64,000 nucleotides of DNA from Brachionus plicatilis. Lineage: Eukaryota; Rotifera; Eurotatoria; Ploima; Brachionidae. Below, in pieces: positions 1 through 9,982 of this stretch. The stretch lies in NCBI GenBank assembly GCA_010279815.1, contig QEOQ01000092.1, positions 1,166,065 through 1,230,064 of the forward strand, written 5' to 3'. Made by a program: the position numbers and the translations under genes. Below the pieces are notes generated by a model. It saw nothing but the letters and a program-made list of their open reading frames with translations. It had not been told where the DNA came from and did no database searches. Within the stretch, counting starts at the first letter, position 1; every line of letters starts with the position of its first letter.

Positions 1-1254
1 TGATATAAAAATAAAAAAATGAAGTTAATGATTTTTTTGTTTTGTTTTAATTTGTAGGAGTTTTAGAAATAGCATTTGCTCTGATCTAGTTTACCTGGTA
101 TTACCATTTCAACAATCCAAAATACTCAAATTCCCTCTTTACTTAAATCTTTGCCTTTAAACATAAATAATAAAAATTAAAGAAAATTAAAATTAATTTA
201 TCACCCTTCAAGTGTTTTACTGTGGAAATTAAGATTCATTTATTTCGCAAATTTTACCTACTCCGCCCAACTTTAAATTTTTTATATAATTTTTTTTTCA
301 ATCATATTTTTTTAATTTTTATTTATCAATTGAATTATTATTTTTTTAATATTGAATTTAGTTTTTTTTCTAAATAGATGAAAAATTTTTAGATTAGGTG
401 AACTAATTGCTCAAAAAACCTGAGAACAAGAATTGTTCCAGTAAAAGATGACACATTGTTCACCTTATTTGTTCACATTTTTAATAAAATGAATAAAATT
501 TAAATTTAGATTAATTGTGTATAAAAAAATAACAAAAAAAAATTAGCTGAAAAAATTTAAAATTTTAATGCTTAAATTAAAATTTTTAAATTTTTTTACA
601 ATATCTGTAAAAATTAAGTTGATATTATTAAATATTGAAAGCTTAAATGCAGAAAATTTTAACACTGACTTCTTTATCACAAAGCTATTAATTAATCTCG
701 AATAAAAATATCCAAATGTTTTTTCTCCTTTAATTTTTTTTGACATTTGTTCGATTAGATTTCATCTATTCCTTAAATTATAAATTAAATTTCTTGAGTC
801 ATTTCTTATCAATTGAACTTAAAGATATTTAAGTGAATTATGATGAAACAATATTTTATAAGAAAAAGAAAGCATGTTATTTAAAATTCTATGCTGAAAA
901 GCATATAAATTGTACTTTTCTAAAAAATTATTAACATCATTGTTTTGTTTTGAGAATCATATTTTAAATTAAACACCTTAAATATTGCAAAATAATATCT
1001 TTTTGCGAGTTTGATTATTGCATCTTTTGGGATATAACACAAAAAAGATGAGTAATAATCAAAATAAGGCAAAATAAAAGTTTTGAAAATTGTATTTTTA
1101 CTAATTTTGATAGATAGAAGAGTCTTTTTAAACTGAACAATTTTTCGTTAACAATTAAAGTAACACTACAAGCAAGTTTGGAAAAATTTAAATTATGATC
1201 TATTTTAAAATCTAAAAGAACAATATCATTGAGTTAGTAACTTTGTTATTTCTT

Positions 1255-1255
<1 letters not shown>
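1..1255. other. A+T-rich stretch, no gene seen
   Basis: Low-complexity A+T-rich DNA. Open frames such as the one at 543-746 on the minus strand are short, rich in K, N, F and I, and match no family I know. I see no RNA gene or element boundary. Confidence 0.6.

Positions 1256-1256
<1 letters not shown>

Positions 1257-1318
<62 letters not shown>
1257..1318. repeat. (TAA)n microsatellite, probable retrotransposon tail
   Basis: About 20 uninterrupted TAA units. They sit directly beyond the 3' end of the minus-strand CR1/L2-like fragment at 1320-2049, so on that strand they form a (TTA)n tail, as these retrotransposons often carry. A second (TAA)n run at 41433-41460 is followed by a similar AAGCTACAGCAGG-like sequence. 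Confidence 0.8.
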
Positions 1319-1319
1319 T

Positions 1320-2049
1320 AAGTTACAACAAGTTAGCAAGCTAGAATTGCGAAGATGGGAAACACTAGGTTCCAATCTATGGTAACTGTGGTATGTACAC
1401 TGTGTTTAGAGCACAGTCACTTCCAGCTCTGCCTCCATCACACTGAAGATTGTTATTCGTTAGGTCACCATTCCCTCGTATCGATTCTACCGAGCCTCAT
1501 GACTTCATCCATGGAAGGTTTCTCCTTACGTCTGTACTTATCCAGTCTGTTCTTGAATTGGTTGACGGATATATGGATTGAACGATCTCTTGGGGTAGGA
1601 CGTTCCATGGCATAGTCACTCTATAAGTGAAAAAGTGCTCTCTCAGTTGGCTGCTGATTGGAGCTTCTTCTTGTTCTACCGTTGACTTTGACAGACAGGG
1701 CTATGTGCCAGTTTACAATGTCAGTGCCTGTGTAACATTTAAAGAATTGAATAAGATCACCTCTAGTCCTCAATTCCTCCATAAAGATAAGATTTAGTTT
1801 CACCAGTCTCTCACTGTAGTCAAGGTTTTTAAACTATTTGACCAATTTGGTAGCTCTCCTTTGGACATTCTCTATGGAGGCGATGTCTCTCCTAAGATGT
1901 GGTGACCAGGCTACAGCGGTGTATTCTAGATGTGGGCGGACAAAGGTGGTGTAGAGGGTTCTGAAGATGGTCGGTGTCCAGCATTTGAATGTCTTTCTAA
2001 GGATACTTAGTGCAATTGTTGCTTTTGACACACACTTAATAGAAGACAA
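1320..2049 (-). mobile_element. CR1/L2-like non-LTR retrotransposon, 3' fragment
   Basis: Read on the minus strand, 2049 to about 1834 encodes the end of a reverse-transcriptase ORF, with the usual VRPHLEYTAVAWSPHL and ENVQRRATKLV motifs. It continues in shifted frames through LRTRGDLIQFFKCYTG to a tail containing VNQFKNRLDKY near 1560. These are C-terminal hallmarks of CR1/L2/Jockey-type ORF2 proteins. The reverse-transcriptase core and 5' end are missing, and frame breaks show it is dead. It ends at the (TAA)n microsatellite. Neighbouring host genes are unrelated to it. Confidence 0.85.
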
Positions 2050-3027
2050 ACACTTAATTTTACAGATATCTTTTGGTGAATATTTTTTTTAAATTTTCAG
2101 TTGAATTTATCTTTAATTCAAGTTGTTTTTTGAATTAAGGCCAAGCTTAAATTTTAATTTAAAAGTAAATAGTTTTCAAGTTTAATTTCAAAAATAAAAA
2201 TAAATCAAATATTAATTCAAATTTATCTTATATTCAAGATTCTATTCGAAACTACTACTTTTTCAATAGTCTTTTCAAATTTTGTTTTAATTCAAGTTTC
2301 AATTTGTGTACAAAAAAAAGCAAAGTAAAATTTTTGAACAAAATATTTTTAAATACGCATATAAATTTCGATGGATTTTTTACAAACTACAATACTTTTT
2401 AAAAATAAAGCTTAGAAATTTTATAAAAACGTAAAAATCTGCGATAAAATCTAAATAAAAATTTTAAAATGTTCTGATCAAATTTGAAAAATGAAATTTA
2501 ATCAAAAATACAACTTAGCCCGTAAAAAATTCGATTTAATCACAAGAAAGAATGATTAGCTTTTCTTTTAAATGTTCGTTTTTTAATGAATAATATTAAG
2601 ATTTAAGAAATTTTTATTTTCATGTAAATTCTGGTAAAATTTGAACAGTTTAATTCGAAAGTTTATTTGCTATATTTTCAAATAATTTTATTATCACTTT
2701 TTTTAAATATTTATCTAAAATTAAAATTAATTTTATACAAAATTTAAATGAATGAATTTTTAATCAGTCAAAAAGATTGATTAACTTGTCTTTGATTAAC
2801 CTTGAAATATCATTAATAGAATAAAAATGTTAAGCTTAATTTTTTTTTTTTTTTTATTTATTTTTTTCAATGAACGCCTTAAAGGCGATGTTAATAAAAA
2901 TTTAAAAAATAAAATGTAATAAATAAGACAAAGTTTAAGTGTTTTCTAAAAAATTTAAATAAAAATTGAATAAAATATTTAATTTAAATGTTAATTTTAA
3001 TAATAATATTTTTAATAAAAAATATCT
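2050..3027. other. A+T-rich intergenic stretch
   Basis: No coding frame is recognised. The one structured item is the retrotransposon 3' terminus at 2843-2893, listed separately. Confidence 0.55.
2843..2893 (-). mobile_element. Non-LTR 3' end: hairpin plus A-rich tail
   Basis: On the minus strand this reads AACATCGCC, a short loop, GGCGTT, then ATTG and an A-rich (AAATA)-type tail. The perfect inverted repeat is at 2875-2887. The same layout with different stem bases occurs at 6098-6131 (minus) and 34905-34950 (plus), so I take this as the extreme 3' end of a truncated retrotransposon copy. Confidence 0.6.
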
Positions 3028-3122
3028 AATAAGTTTAAAAATATATATTTAACTTTATTTCTTAGTAAAAAAAATCTTTATTTAAAGTACCTTCATAATG
3101 AAATTATTTTTCACTTGAATTT
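3028..3122 (+). repeat. Left copy of a very long target-site duplication
   Basis: This segment reappears at 3666-3733 just after the retrotransposon fragment. The two copies match from AATAAGTTTAAAAATATATA through CACTTGAATT, except that the left copy has 27 extra bases starting near 3070. The arrangement is that of a duplicated target flanking an insertion. Confidence 0.8.
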
Positions 3123-3665
3123 GTTTTGACGGTGTCCAATTTGGAAGATTTTAACAAGCTAAATAACAAATTGAGTAAATACAATTTAGAGTGTTACCAA
3201 CACAGGTTGATTAAAAGAATTGCACGTTTCATTTACAAATTTTTTAATAATCAACACTCCCCAAGCAGACCAAAAACGTCACTGGTCAAAAACAGCGATC
3301 AAAAATGGGTTGCGTATGACTTAAAAAACAAAAACAAGTTCTTTTTACTGCACAAAGGTATCTACAACGACCACATGGAATGAAAGTTCGTTTACTTTTA
3401 CTCTAAATTCTTAAATGAATTTTTAGGAAGAGACCTGGATTTAAAACCTAACCACTTCAACAGGAGAATTGAGAACAATATCAATCTGCATTTTACTAAG
3501 TTCTGTAAAATTTTTGCTAAATTTGATTTGAATTTTAGAATTCTATATTATTAATGAAAATTCTATTTATTTTTTTTTATTTTTTTTAAAAACAATAAAT
3601 GAGTTCAATCGACCCTTACAGGGCTTGACACTAGTCTCTTCGATTGAATTGAATATATAAAAAAA
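3123..3665 (+). mobile_element. 5'-truncated non-LTR retrotransposon between long direct repeats
   Basis: Coding remnants run from about 3126 to 3555: an open frame of 85 residues (motifs CYQHRLIKRIARF and NKFFLLHKGIYNDH), then an in-frame stop and a continuation ending FCKIFAKFDLNFRILYY. This matches the C-terminal tail that follows the reverse transcriptase in several non-LTR families, though I cannot name the clade. The 3' end carries a long hairpin at 3604-3648 (outer arms TTCAATCGA and TCGATTGAA, inner CCC..GGG) and an A-rich tail. It is flanked by 68 to 95-bp direct repeats. Confidence 0.75.
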
Positions 3666-3733
3666 AATAAGTTTAAAAATATATATTTAACTTTATTTCT
3701 TAGTAAAAAATGAAATTATTTTTCACTTGAATT
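3666..3733 (+). repeat. Right copy of the long target-site duplication
   Basis: Partner of 3028-3122, nearly identical apart from the 27-base block absent here. If the 27 bases were an insertion in the left copy, the original duplication was about 68 bp; if a deletion here, about 95 bp. Confidence 0.8.
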
Positions 3734-3885
3734 GATAAAAATGCATTATCTAAGAAAGCTAGAAGAAAATCTGGCTCCAAAATTGAGTTAAAAAACAACT
3801 AAACAGGCATTAACCAGTATCTCTGTGTGAGGTATTTAAGTATTTAAATTAGTAGATTTTATCATGTCTAATTTGTAAAGCTAAA

Positions 3886-4410
3886 ATGAAGGCTATAATT
3901 TTTTTGATTTTTATTTTGAGCACTGCTTTTGCATCATCCAGTGGTACGATTTGATTTTAAGCTTTTTTATATTTTGATGTTTAATAATTATTGATAATCA
4001 TTCAGAATGTCCTAAAAGCGAATTCACAGTAGCAAATGTGTTTAAATTTTTCAAAAATCTCTTGGTAAAAAAGTGCAGGACAAATTCAGATTGTAAAAAT
4101 GGTCAAATATGCGTAAGATACCTTTATTTTAATTATTCTTTAATAATACTTATTGTTTTTAAATGTAGTGCGATTTTTTTGTGGTGGAAAAAGTTTGCTC
4201 AATTCCTGTTTCAAAACAAAGATCGATGAAGAATACTCTAAACGAAAACGAAGATGTTGGTGTTTGCGCAGAATTATGCTTATCGGATTTTGACTGTTCA
4301 AACCAAGAAAAATGCGTAAGCCTAATGAATAAAATTAATTTTTTTAAATTATATTTTCAAAGATCTCAAATGGTTGTGGGCATTCTTGTTCAAAAACGAC
4401 TAATATTTAG
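3886..4410 (+). CDS. Secreted WAP-like cysteine-rich protein 1
   Basis: Four exons (3886-3943, 4006-4112, 4169-4315, 4363-4410) join in phase to give 119 residues. The start MKAIIFLIFILSTAFASSS is a clear signal peptide. The mature part holds two divergent whey-acidic-protein-like units: CRTNSDCKNGQIC followed by C-rich sequence, and CLSDFDCSNQEKC followed by GCGHSC. WAP proteins are usually small secreted protease inhibitors or antimicrobial proteins. The family is known; the function here is inferred. In unit 2 the second cysteine of the usual CC pair is replaced by Ile. Introns 2 and 3 both fall right after the Cys of the (K/I)C motif. A paralogue follows at 4630-5279. Confidence 0.8.
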
Positions 4411-4582
4411 ATAAAAATTTCCAATTTAAAATTAAAAAAAAACAACTTAATTTTAAATTACTCCAAACTAATCTTTTTTCAAATATTTACTAATGTAGCG
4501 TTTTAATAAATACTTAATTTGAATTTTCATTTTTTAAATAAAACATTAGTTAATTTAAAATGTTTGATTAAACATTTGGGTG

Positions 4583-4590
4583 TATAAAAA
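4583..4590 (+). promoter_or_regulatory. TATA box of the second WAP gene
   Basis: TATAAAAA lies 40 bases before the ATG at 4630, which leaves room for a start site near 4612 and a very short leader. Confidence 0.55.
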
Positions 4591-4629
4591 GCTCATCTTT
4601 TTTTTTAATTTTCATGAGAATTTCAAAAA

Positions 4630-5279
4630 ATGATCAAAATTTTAACCGCTATTATTATCTGTCTTATGGTCAGCAATTGTAAGTCAAAATTTTTTTTGTT
4701 GTTATATTTAAATAACTATTCCATTTAGCCGAATCAATTCGGAAATTAGAAGGATGTCCAAGAGTTGAGAGCTGTTCTCTGACAAACTACATCAAAACCT
4801 CAATTTTTAACTTCATATTTGGGAATTGTTGGAATGACAAATCTTGCACTGGAAAAATGAAATGCGTAAGTATATTAATTTATTATCAAAAGCAAAAATA
4901 TATATTTTTTAAGTGTCCTTATTCATGTGGTCATAAATTTTGTTTAGAACCATTGAAGCCTGTAGTTCGACCAGGGCAATGTCCGATACCTAGTGGACCT
5001 GGCGGATGTGTCAACGCTTGTGAATCAGACGAAGACTGCAAAAATCCGAATCAAAAATGCGTAATTTAATTTTAAATTGTTTATTTTCCTTTCTAATTTA
5101 ATTAGTGTTCAAATGGTTGTGGAGCGGTCTGTATGGATCCAGTCACGGTTTGCCCAATTGATAAAAGCCGAGGTTTTTGTCCTCTTCTCAACAACAGTTG
5201 TAACAGTGATAAAGAGTGCGAACCAGAGCACAAATGCTGTCCACGAAGATGTGGAAATAAATGCATTAAATTAAATTGA
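4630..5279 (+). CDS. Secreted WAP four-disulphide-core protein 2
   Basis: Exons 4630-4678, 4729-4865, 4914-5060 and 5106-5279 join in phase to 168 residues. The signal peptide is MIKILTAIIICLMVSN. Three WAP-like units follow: a degenerate one (CSLTNY... to KMKC|CPYSCGHKFC), a good one (CPIPSGPGGCVNAC...QKC|CSNGCGAVC), and the best one at the C-terminus (CPIDKSRGFC...HKCCPRRCGNKC). Introns 2 and 3 split the diagnostic CC pair between its two cysteines, as in the neighbouring paralogue, while the last unit has no intron there. Likely a secreted protease inhibitor or defence protein. A TATA box lies 40 bases upstream and AATAAA at 5307-5312. Confidence 0.85.
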
Positions 5280-5306
5280 AATACAAAATTTTATTAATTA
5301 TTTCAT

Positions 5307-5312
5307 AATAAA
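5307..5312 (+). promoter_or_regulatory. Polyadenylation signal of WAP gene 2
   Basis: AATAAA 28 bases after the stop. The stop codon of the convergent SLC2 gene (5336) is only 24 bases further, so the two 3' ends must be very close or overlap. Confidence 0.5.
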
Positions 5313-5335
5313 TATATTTAATTAATATTTTTAAA

Positions 5336-8300
5336 TTATTTTGATGAAGGAAAAAATATTGTTTTTCTCTTGAACATGTCATTGATTTCTTCAATTGGCT
5401 TATGTTTTGTTTCAGGAACAAAAAACAACATAAATAGTGAAAAGAATATCAATAGAACTCCAAATACAATGAAACTATAACTTCCTATAGCAGTCTCAAT
5501 AAACGGAAACGTTACCTTTTTTAAAATAGAACTAAAAACAAACACTAACTGATAAAAAACTTACTGTGACAATAAAATTAGATAGCCAGTTGACGAACAC
5601 TGCAATTGAAGTAGCTTTTCCTCTTGAGTCTGAACCAAATAATTCACCCGTTATTAACCATGGAATGGCACCTTAAAAGTAATTTATAATAAATTTTCAA
5701 ACAATCCTTTTGCGAAAAAGAGAATTTCTAGTATGATTCAATCATTATTTATTTTTTTGGTTTTTGCTCAATAATCTTAAGTAAATTCAGTTTATTCATT
5801 AAATTTTTTTAATTTAAATTTTTTTTTTTTAACAAAAAATTCCTATTCTTTAGTCTTGTAAAAATTTAATTTAAATAATTAAGTTAAATAAAAAAACTGT
5901 TTTCAAGATTAGATAAATTGAAAAGTTAAAATGATACAGTCGACAAAAACAAAAAAAAAATTCCAGAAGCTTTTAGTAGGCTTAAAAATAAGCAATCAAA
6001 GTCAATTAATTAATTTTAAAACAATTTCTTTTTTTTTTTTATTAATTACTATTAATTGAATTGAGTTATTTGTTTCGTTTTTAATAATAATTATTATTAT
6101 TTATTCAGTAAACACCGCGAGGGTGATGTAAAAAAAAAATAAAAAAAAATAAAAAAAAGTAAATTAAAGTAAAAAAGTAAAATTAATTAAAATCAAAAAG
6201 AAATATTTTAAAAAGAGCATTTTGAATGATTTAACAATTAAAATTCGATTGCTTAGTAGTAATAGATAAGTTTGTGAATATTTTAGGTGCATTGAAAAAT
6301 AAAGAGATTTTTTAATCTTCTCGGGAAAAAATTTGGCAAATATTTTAGTTTTCACTAATTAACGTAATTATCCGAATTTAGTGACATTTCACTAAAGGAA
6401 ATAATGACATGCCAGTAAAAAATAAGGATTAATTTTAAAAAGAGCAATGTTCAATTTATATGACTTGTCTTAAAAAAGGAATAAGTTAACTTTTGTTAAA
6501 AAAAAACAAGCAGTTTTAATAAAATTCGGATTTAAAACATAATTAAATTTCCATTTTCAATTGAATTTCATAAAAGCTGAAACTGCTTTTAATAATTTAA
6601 AAATTTGTTCTTATTTAATTACATGTCATTAATTAAGAATTTTAATATTTTTTAAAAACAGTGCTAAATTTTGAAAAACATGTCACTAAAATAGAATACT
6701 CTATTTTAAAAGGCATGTCAATAAATTCAGATCTTTAGGTTAATTTTAAATTTTTGAAAAAATTTTATTTTATTTCAAACAAACAAAATTAATAAAATTT
6801 ATCTCAATCATATAATCCACCAATTTTCTTTTTTATGAAATACATTTATTTGCTAAATTTTTTCGTACCAAACCTTGATATCCAATCTTTATGCAACACC
6901 TAATTAAATGGCCAATTTCGGCTTTTAGTGGAAATTGATTCTTCTGAGATTTTTCTGATTTGAATTAAAGAAGTTTTTATTTCTAATTTACTTCAGAATC
7001 AGAAAAATCAATTTTGATTCATTATATAAATTTTTAATTCAAGCTTTGAGGCGTCATTTTCTCATTTTTAATGTTTTATTAGCGTTTTAGAAAAAAAATT
7101 TAGCTTAATATTTAAAAGTCATTATTTTCAAAAATTGTTTTGTTTGTAATCATTTTTTATATTTTGTATTTTATTCAACCTCAACCATTTTAAATTTTTT
7201 GAGTATTGATTAGACAAGAAAGACATTTTTGAATAATTTTCAATATCAAAAGTAAGCAATTTCTTAATTTTGATTTCAATAAGTTTTAGCTAAAAATTTT
7301 AAATACCTGGTCCGATTGAAAAAAAGATGATGTAAAAAACTGCAGACACTACTGTCATGTAATTGAGCCATTCAACTTTTTCCTAAAATTTTGATTTTAT
7401 TTTTCCAAAAAAAATTCTCTATGTCAAATTTTACACTAAAAATCCTAGTTAAAGCCAACATAAAAGAAGATATGCACATTCCAATCATTCCAGTGAGCAA
7501 AAGAATTCTTCTACCCGCTCTATCAACAATAGCCATGCAAACAAATGTCATTGCTATTTGCACAGCGCCAAGGATAATAGTTCCATAAATTGGCCATTCT
7601 CCTTCTAAACCAGCACTTTTGAATATTCCTGTTGAATAAAATATGACTGCATTGATTCCGGAAAATTGTTGTGAAACTTGAATCATTAAAGCCACAAATA
7701 GAGGCTTTCTCAATCTTTCTTTGGTCCAAAAATCTGACCAGGCCGCGTGCGGATTATCAGCCGTTTTTGCTTTTTCTTCCTTAAGTTCTTCCAGTTCCTC
7801 ATCAATCAATACTCTGTCATGATTGCGGAATTTAACCAGCGATTTTTCAGCTCCTGACACATCATTTTTTTTCATGTAGAGAAATTTAGGAGATTCTGGA
7901 AAAATCACCAGCAATATGTGAACTAAAGCGGGAACAAGACTTAGGCCGACTAAAATCGGCCATCTGTCTGCTTTGCCGAGCAATTCCGGTAGACCCAATA
8001 TGTTCACGACCAAGATACCGGTCACAATCGAAAGTTGGTTCAAGGTTCCTACAGATCCTCTTAAATTTTTGGGAGGGCATTCAGACAAGTAAAGAGGCAG
8101 TAGACCAGAGAATAGGCCACAATAAATGCCTGTTAAAAAACGTGATACCATTATGGTCTCATAAGATTGGATATATTTAGATATTACATTCAATATTGTA
8201 CTTATCAGGACGATAGCATTAACTGATAGTAAACCATTTTTTCTAAAAAAAAATTATTTAATTTAAAGGCTAGAAATTGTTTTTTTACCACTTAGTAAAA

Positions 8301-9982
8301 TTTACTTTATAAAAATGCTACATGTATTTAAAAAAATTAAAAAAAAAAAACTCTTTCCATATAAAAAATCTTTTTTGACATGAGAATTATTTCCAAAATA
8401 ATGATATAACTTTTTCATCATATTATAAAATGCTAGATTTGGAAAGTAAATCTGATAGAAGTTTTTTTAAAAGAAAATAAACTAATAAGAAGGTGCCAAA
8501 TATGTTGAAGTTTAGAAGTGATTTTAAGCTAGTTGAATTTTTTATAGTACTTAAAAAAATGAAATTTTTACATTGATGAAAAGTTTTTTTATATTGAAAA
8601 AATTTTTTGTATATAAAAAGAATTTTTTTAAATAAAATCGTTTTAAATGGCAAATTGAAGTTTTAAATCAAATTTTAAAATCAAAATGATCGTTTAAAAT
8701 TTTAAAATTTAATTAATCTAATGATTTCGATAATTTTTAAAAAAAAAATACTTAACATTACTAGGTTTTGTGAATTTAAAAAACAAATTGAACAAAAATT
8801 CTTCATTTTTTTATTAAATTAAAATTAAAGTTACTAAAAAATATTAGAAAAAATACTGCAATATAGTGCAACATGCTTTGTTGCACCTTTTTTGCCTAAA
8901 ACAATTTTTTTTTTCTTTATTTTTTAAGAAATCAAATCAATAATCTATTTAAATCTTATTGATTTGTTTTTTTTTTGTCATTTTTTACACGAGAAAAATT
9001 ATTTAGGATAAAAAAGGTGCAACAAAGTATGTTGCACTAAATTGCAGTATTTTTTCTAATATTTTTTATTAACTTTAATTTTAATTTATTAAAAAATGAA
9101 AAATTTTTGTTCAATTTGTTTTTTAAATTCACAAAACCACATTACTAAGTACACTAGGTCTTATAATGTTTCCTAATCAAATTGACATCAAGAACAATCA
9201 AGAAATTAAAATTCATAGCTTTTCTATTAATGCATTCAAACTAAAGTAATTTTTTTTAAACTTAAACAAATGATAAATTTTAAATCTTTAAATTTTTTTT
9301 CCTTAAAAGTTTCTATTAAAATCAATTAAATTATTTGGACCTATATTGCTATAAAAAATATTAAATTTTGTATTTTGATTTTTCGATCTTGTTCTCTAAC
9401 TTCAATTTGCCTTTTAAACGCTAAAATTAATTTTTTAAAGATATAAGTAGATTTTTACAGGTGAAGTTAAATTAGTGATGAAAAAGTAAAGGCCTAATTT
9501 AAACATTTTATTTGCTTTGATAATACCTTCCTAATAAGTCTCCGGTAAATCCTGAAAACATGCCACCGACCATTCCACCAAACGGGACTAAACCATTTGT
9601 AATCGACCAGTAAGTATTTAGTGTTGAACTAGGCATTGACTCGCCATTACGATCACTGTAAACTTCTCTATAGAAAGATTGAATAACCTTAAAGAAAATT
9701 TAATTTTGGTTTTTAATTTTTATTACTTACATCCGATGGTGTATTAAAAATGGCGATGCTGAAACCAAATTGGAAAGCAGAGCCGAATGCTGCAACCAGG
9801 AGGGAGAGCATCAAATATTTGGTCAGAACCTTGGTGTATCAATTATCCAAGTGGAACAGTTAGAATAAAATGATTACCCCTTTTTTTGGCTCACGTTCAT
9901 ATCCGGTAGGCAAAGTTTCAATTCTTTCTAATTCAAATTGTTTAATTTTTTCAGAATTTAAAAGGTCTAATTTGTGGCTCAT
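5336..9982 (-). CDS. SLC2-family facilitated sugar transporter (GLUT-like)
   Basis: Seven exons on the minus strand: 9982-9878, 9829-9731, 9687-9527, 8242-7435, 7382-7307, 5671-5565, 5515-5336. They join in phase to 511 residues, the normal GLUT length. The protein should be a 12-helix plasma-membrane uniporter for hexoses. Family marks in order: FGFSIAIFNTP in TM1, GRKNG after TM2, the loop after TM4 with SECPPKNLRG, PESPKFLY before the central loop, QVSQQFSGINAVIFYS in TM7, DRAGRR, GPGAIPW in TM10 and VPETKHKP after TM12. TM7 has QVS where many class I members have QLS, so I do not predict glucose versus fructose. Introns 3 and 5 are large and hold foldback and retrotransposon remnants. The acceptor of the last exon (AAAAAG at 5516-5521) is weak but is the one that keeps phase. 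Confidence 0.9.
6098..6131 (-). mobile_element. Non-LTR 3' end in SLC2 intron 5
   Basis: On the minus strand: ACATCACC, CTCG loop, CGGTGTT, then ACTGAATAAATAATAAT. The inverted repeat at 6113-6125 has the same place and loop size as those at 2875-2887 and 34912-34925 but different bases, with pairing kept. Confidence 0.55.
6371..6731. mobile_element. Small foldback element with CATGTCA repeats
   Basis: The ends are imperfect inverted repeats (CCGAATTTAGTGACAT on the left; CTGAATTTATTGACATG on the right when reversed). The motif ACATGTCANTAA or its complement recurs about five times near both ends. It lies inside SLC2 intron 5 and has no coding frame. No target duplication could be defined. 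Confidence 0.5.
8764..9138. mobile_element. GGTTTTGTGAA foldback MITE, 9-bp TSD (copy A)
   Basis: Left and right halves are near-perfect inverted repeats of about 150 bp around a spacer. The centre of each arm carries TGCAACAAAGTATGTTGCAC-like palindromes. It is flanked by a perfect 9-bp direct repeat ACATTACTA (8755-8763 and 9139-9147). A 9-bp duplication with long inverted ends fits a non-autonomous Mutator-like element. It lies in SLC2 intron 3. Related copies are at 31419-32030, 42595-42934, 47532-47785, 54265-54616 and 63033-63400. Confidence 0.85.

Noticed and set aside
1355..1615. 86-codon plus-strand ORF
   Set aside because: Antisense to the CR1/L2-like C-terminal tail, which is recognisable on the minus strand.
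5545..5550. Start codon for a separate 69-residue membrane protein at 5336-5545
   Set aside because: The frame is the last exon of the SLC2 gene plus intron sequence; the VPETK motif and phase agree with the seven-exon model.
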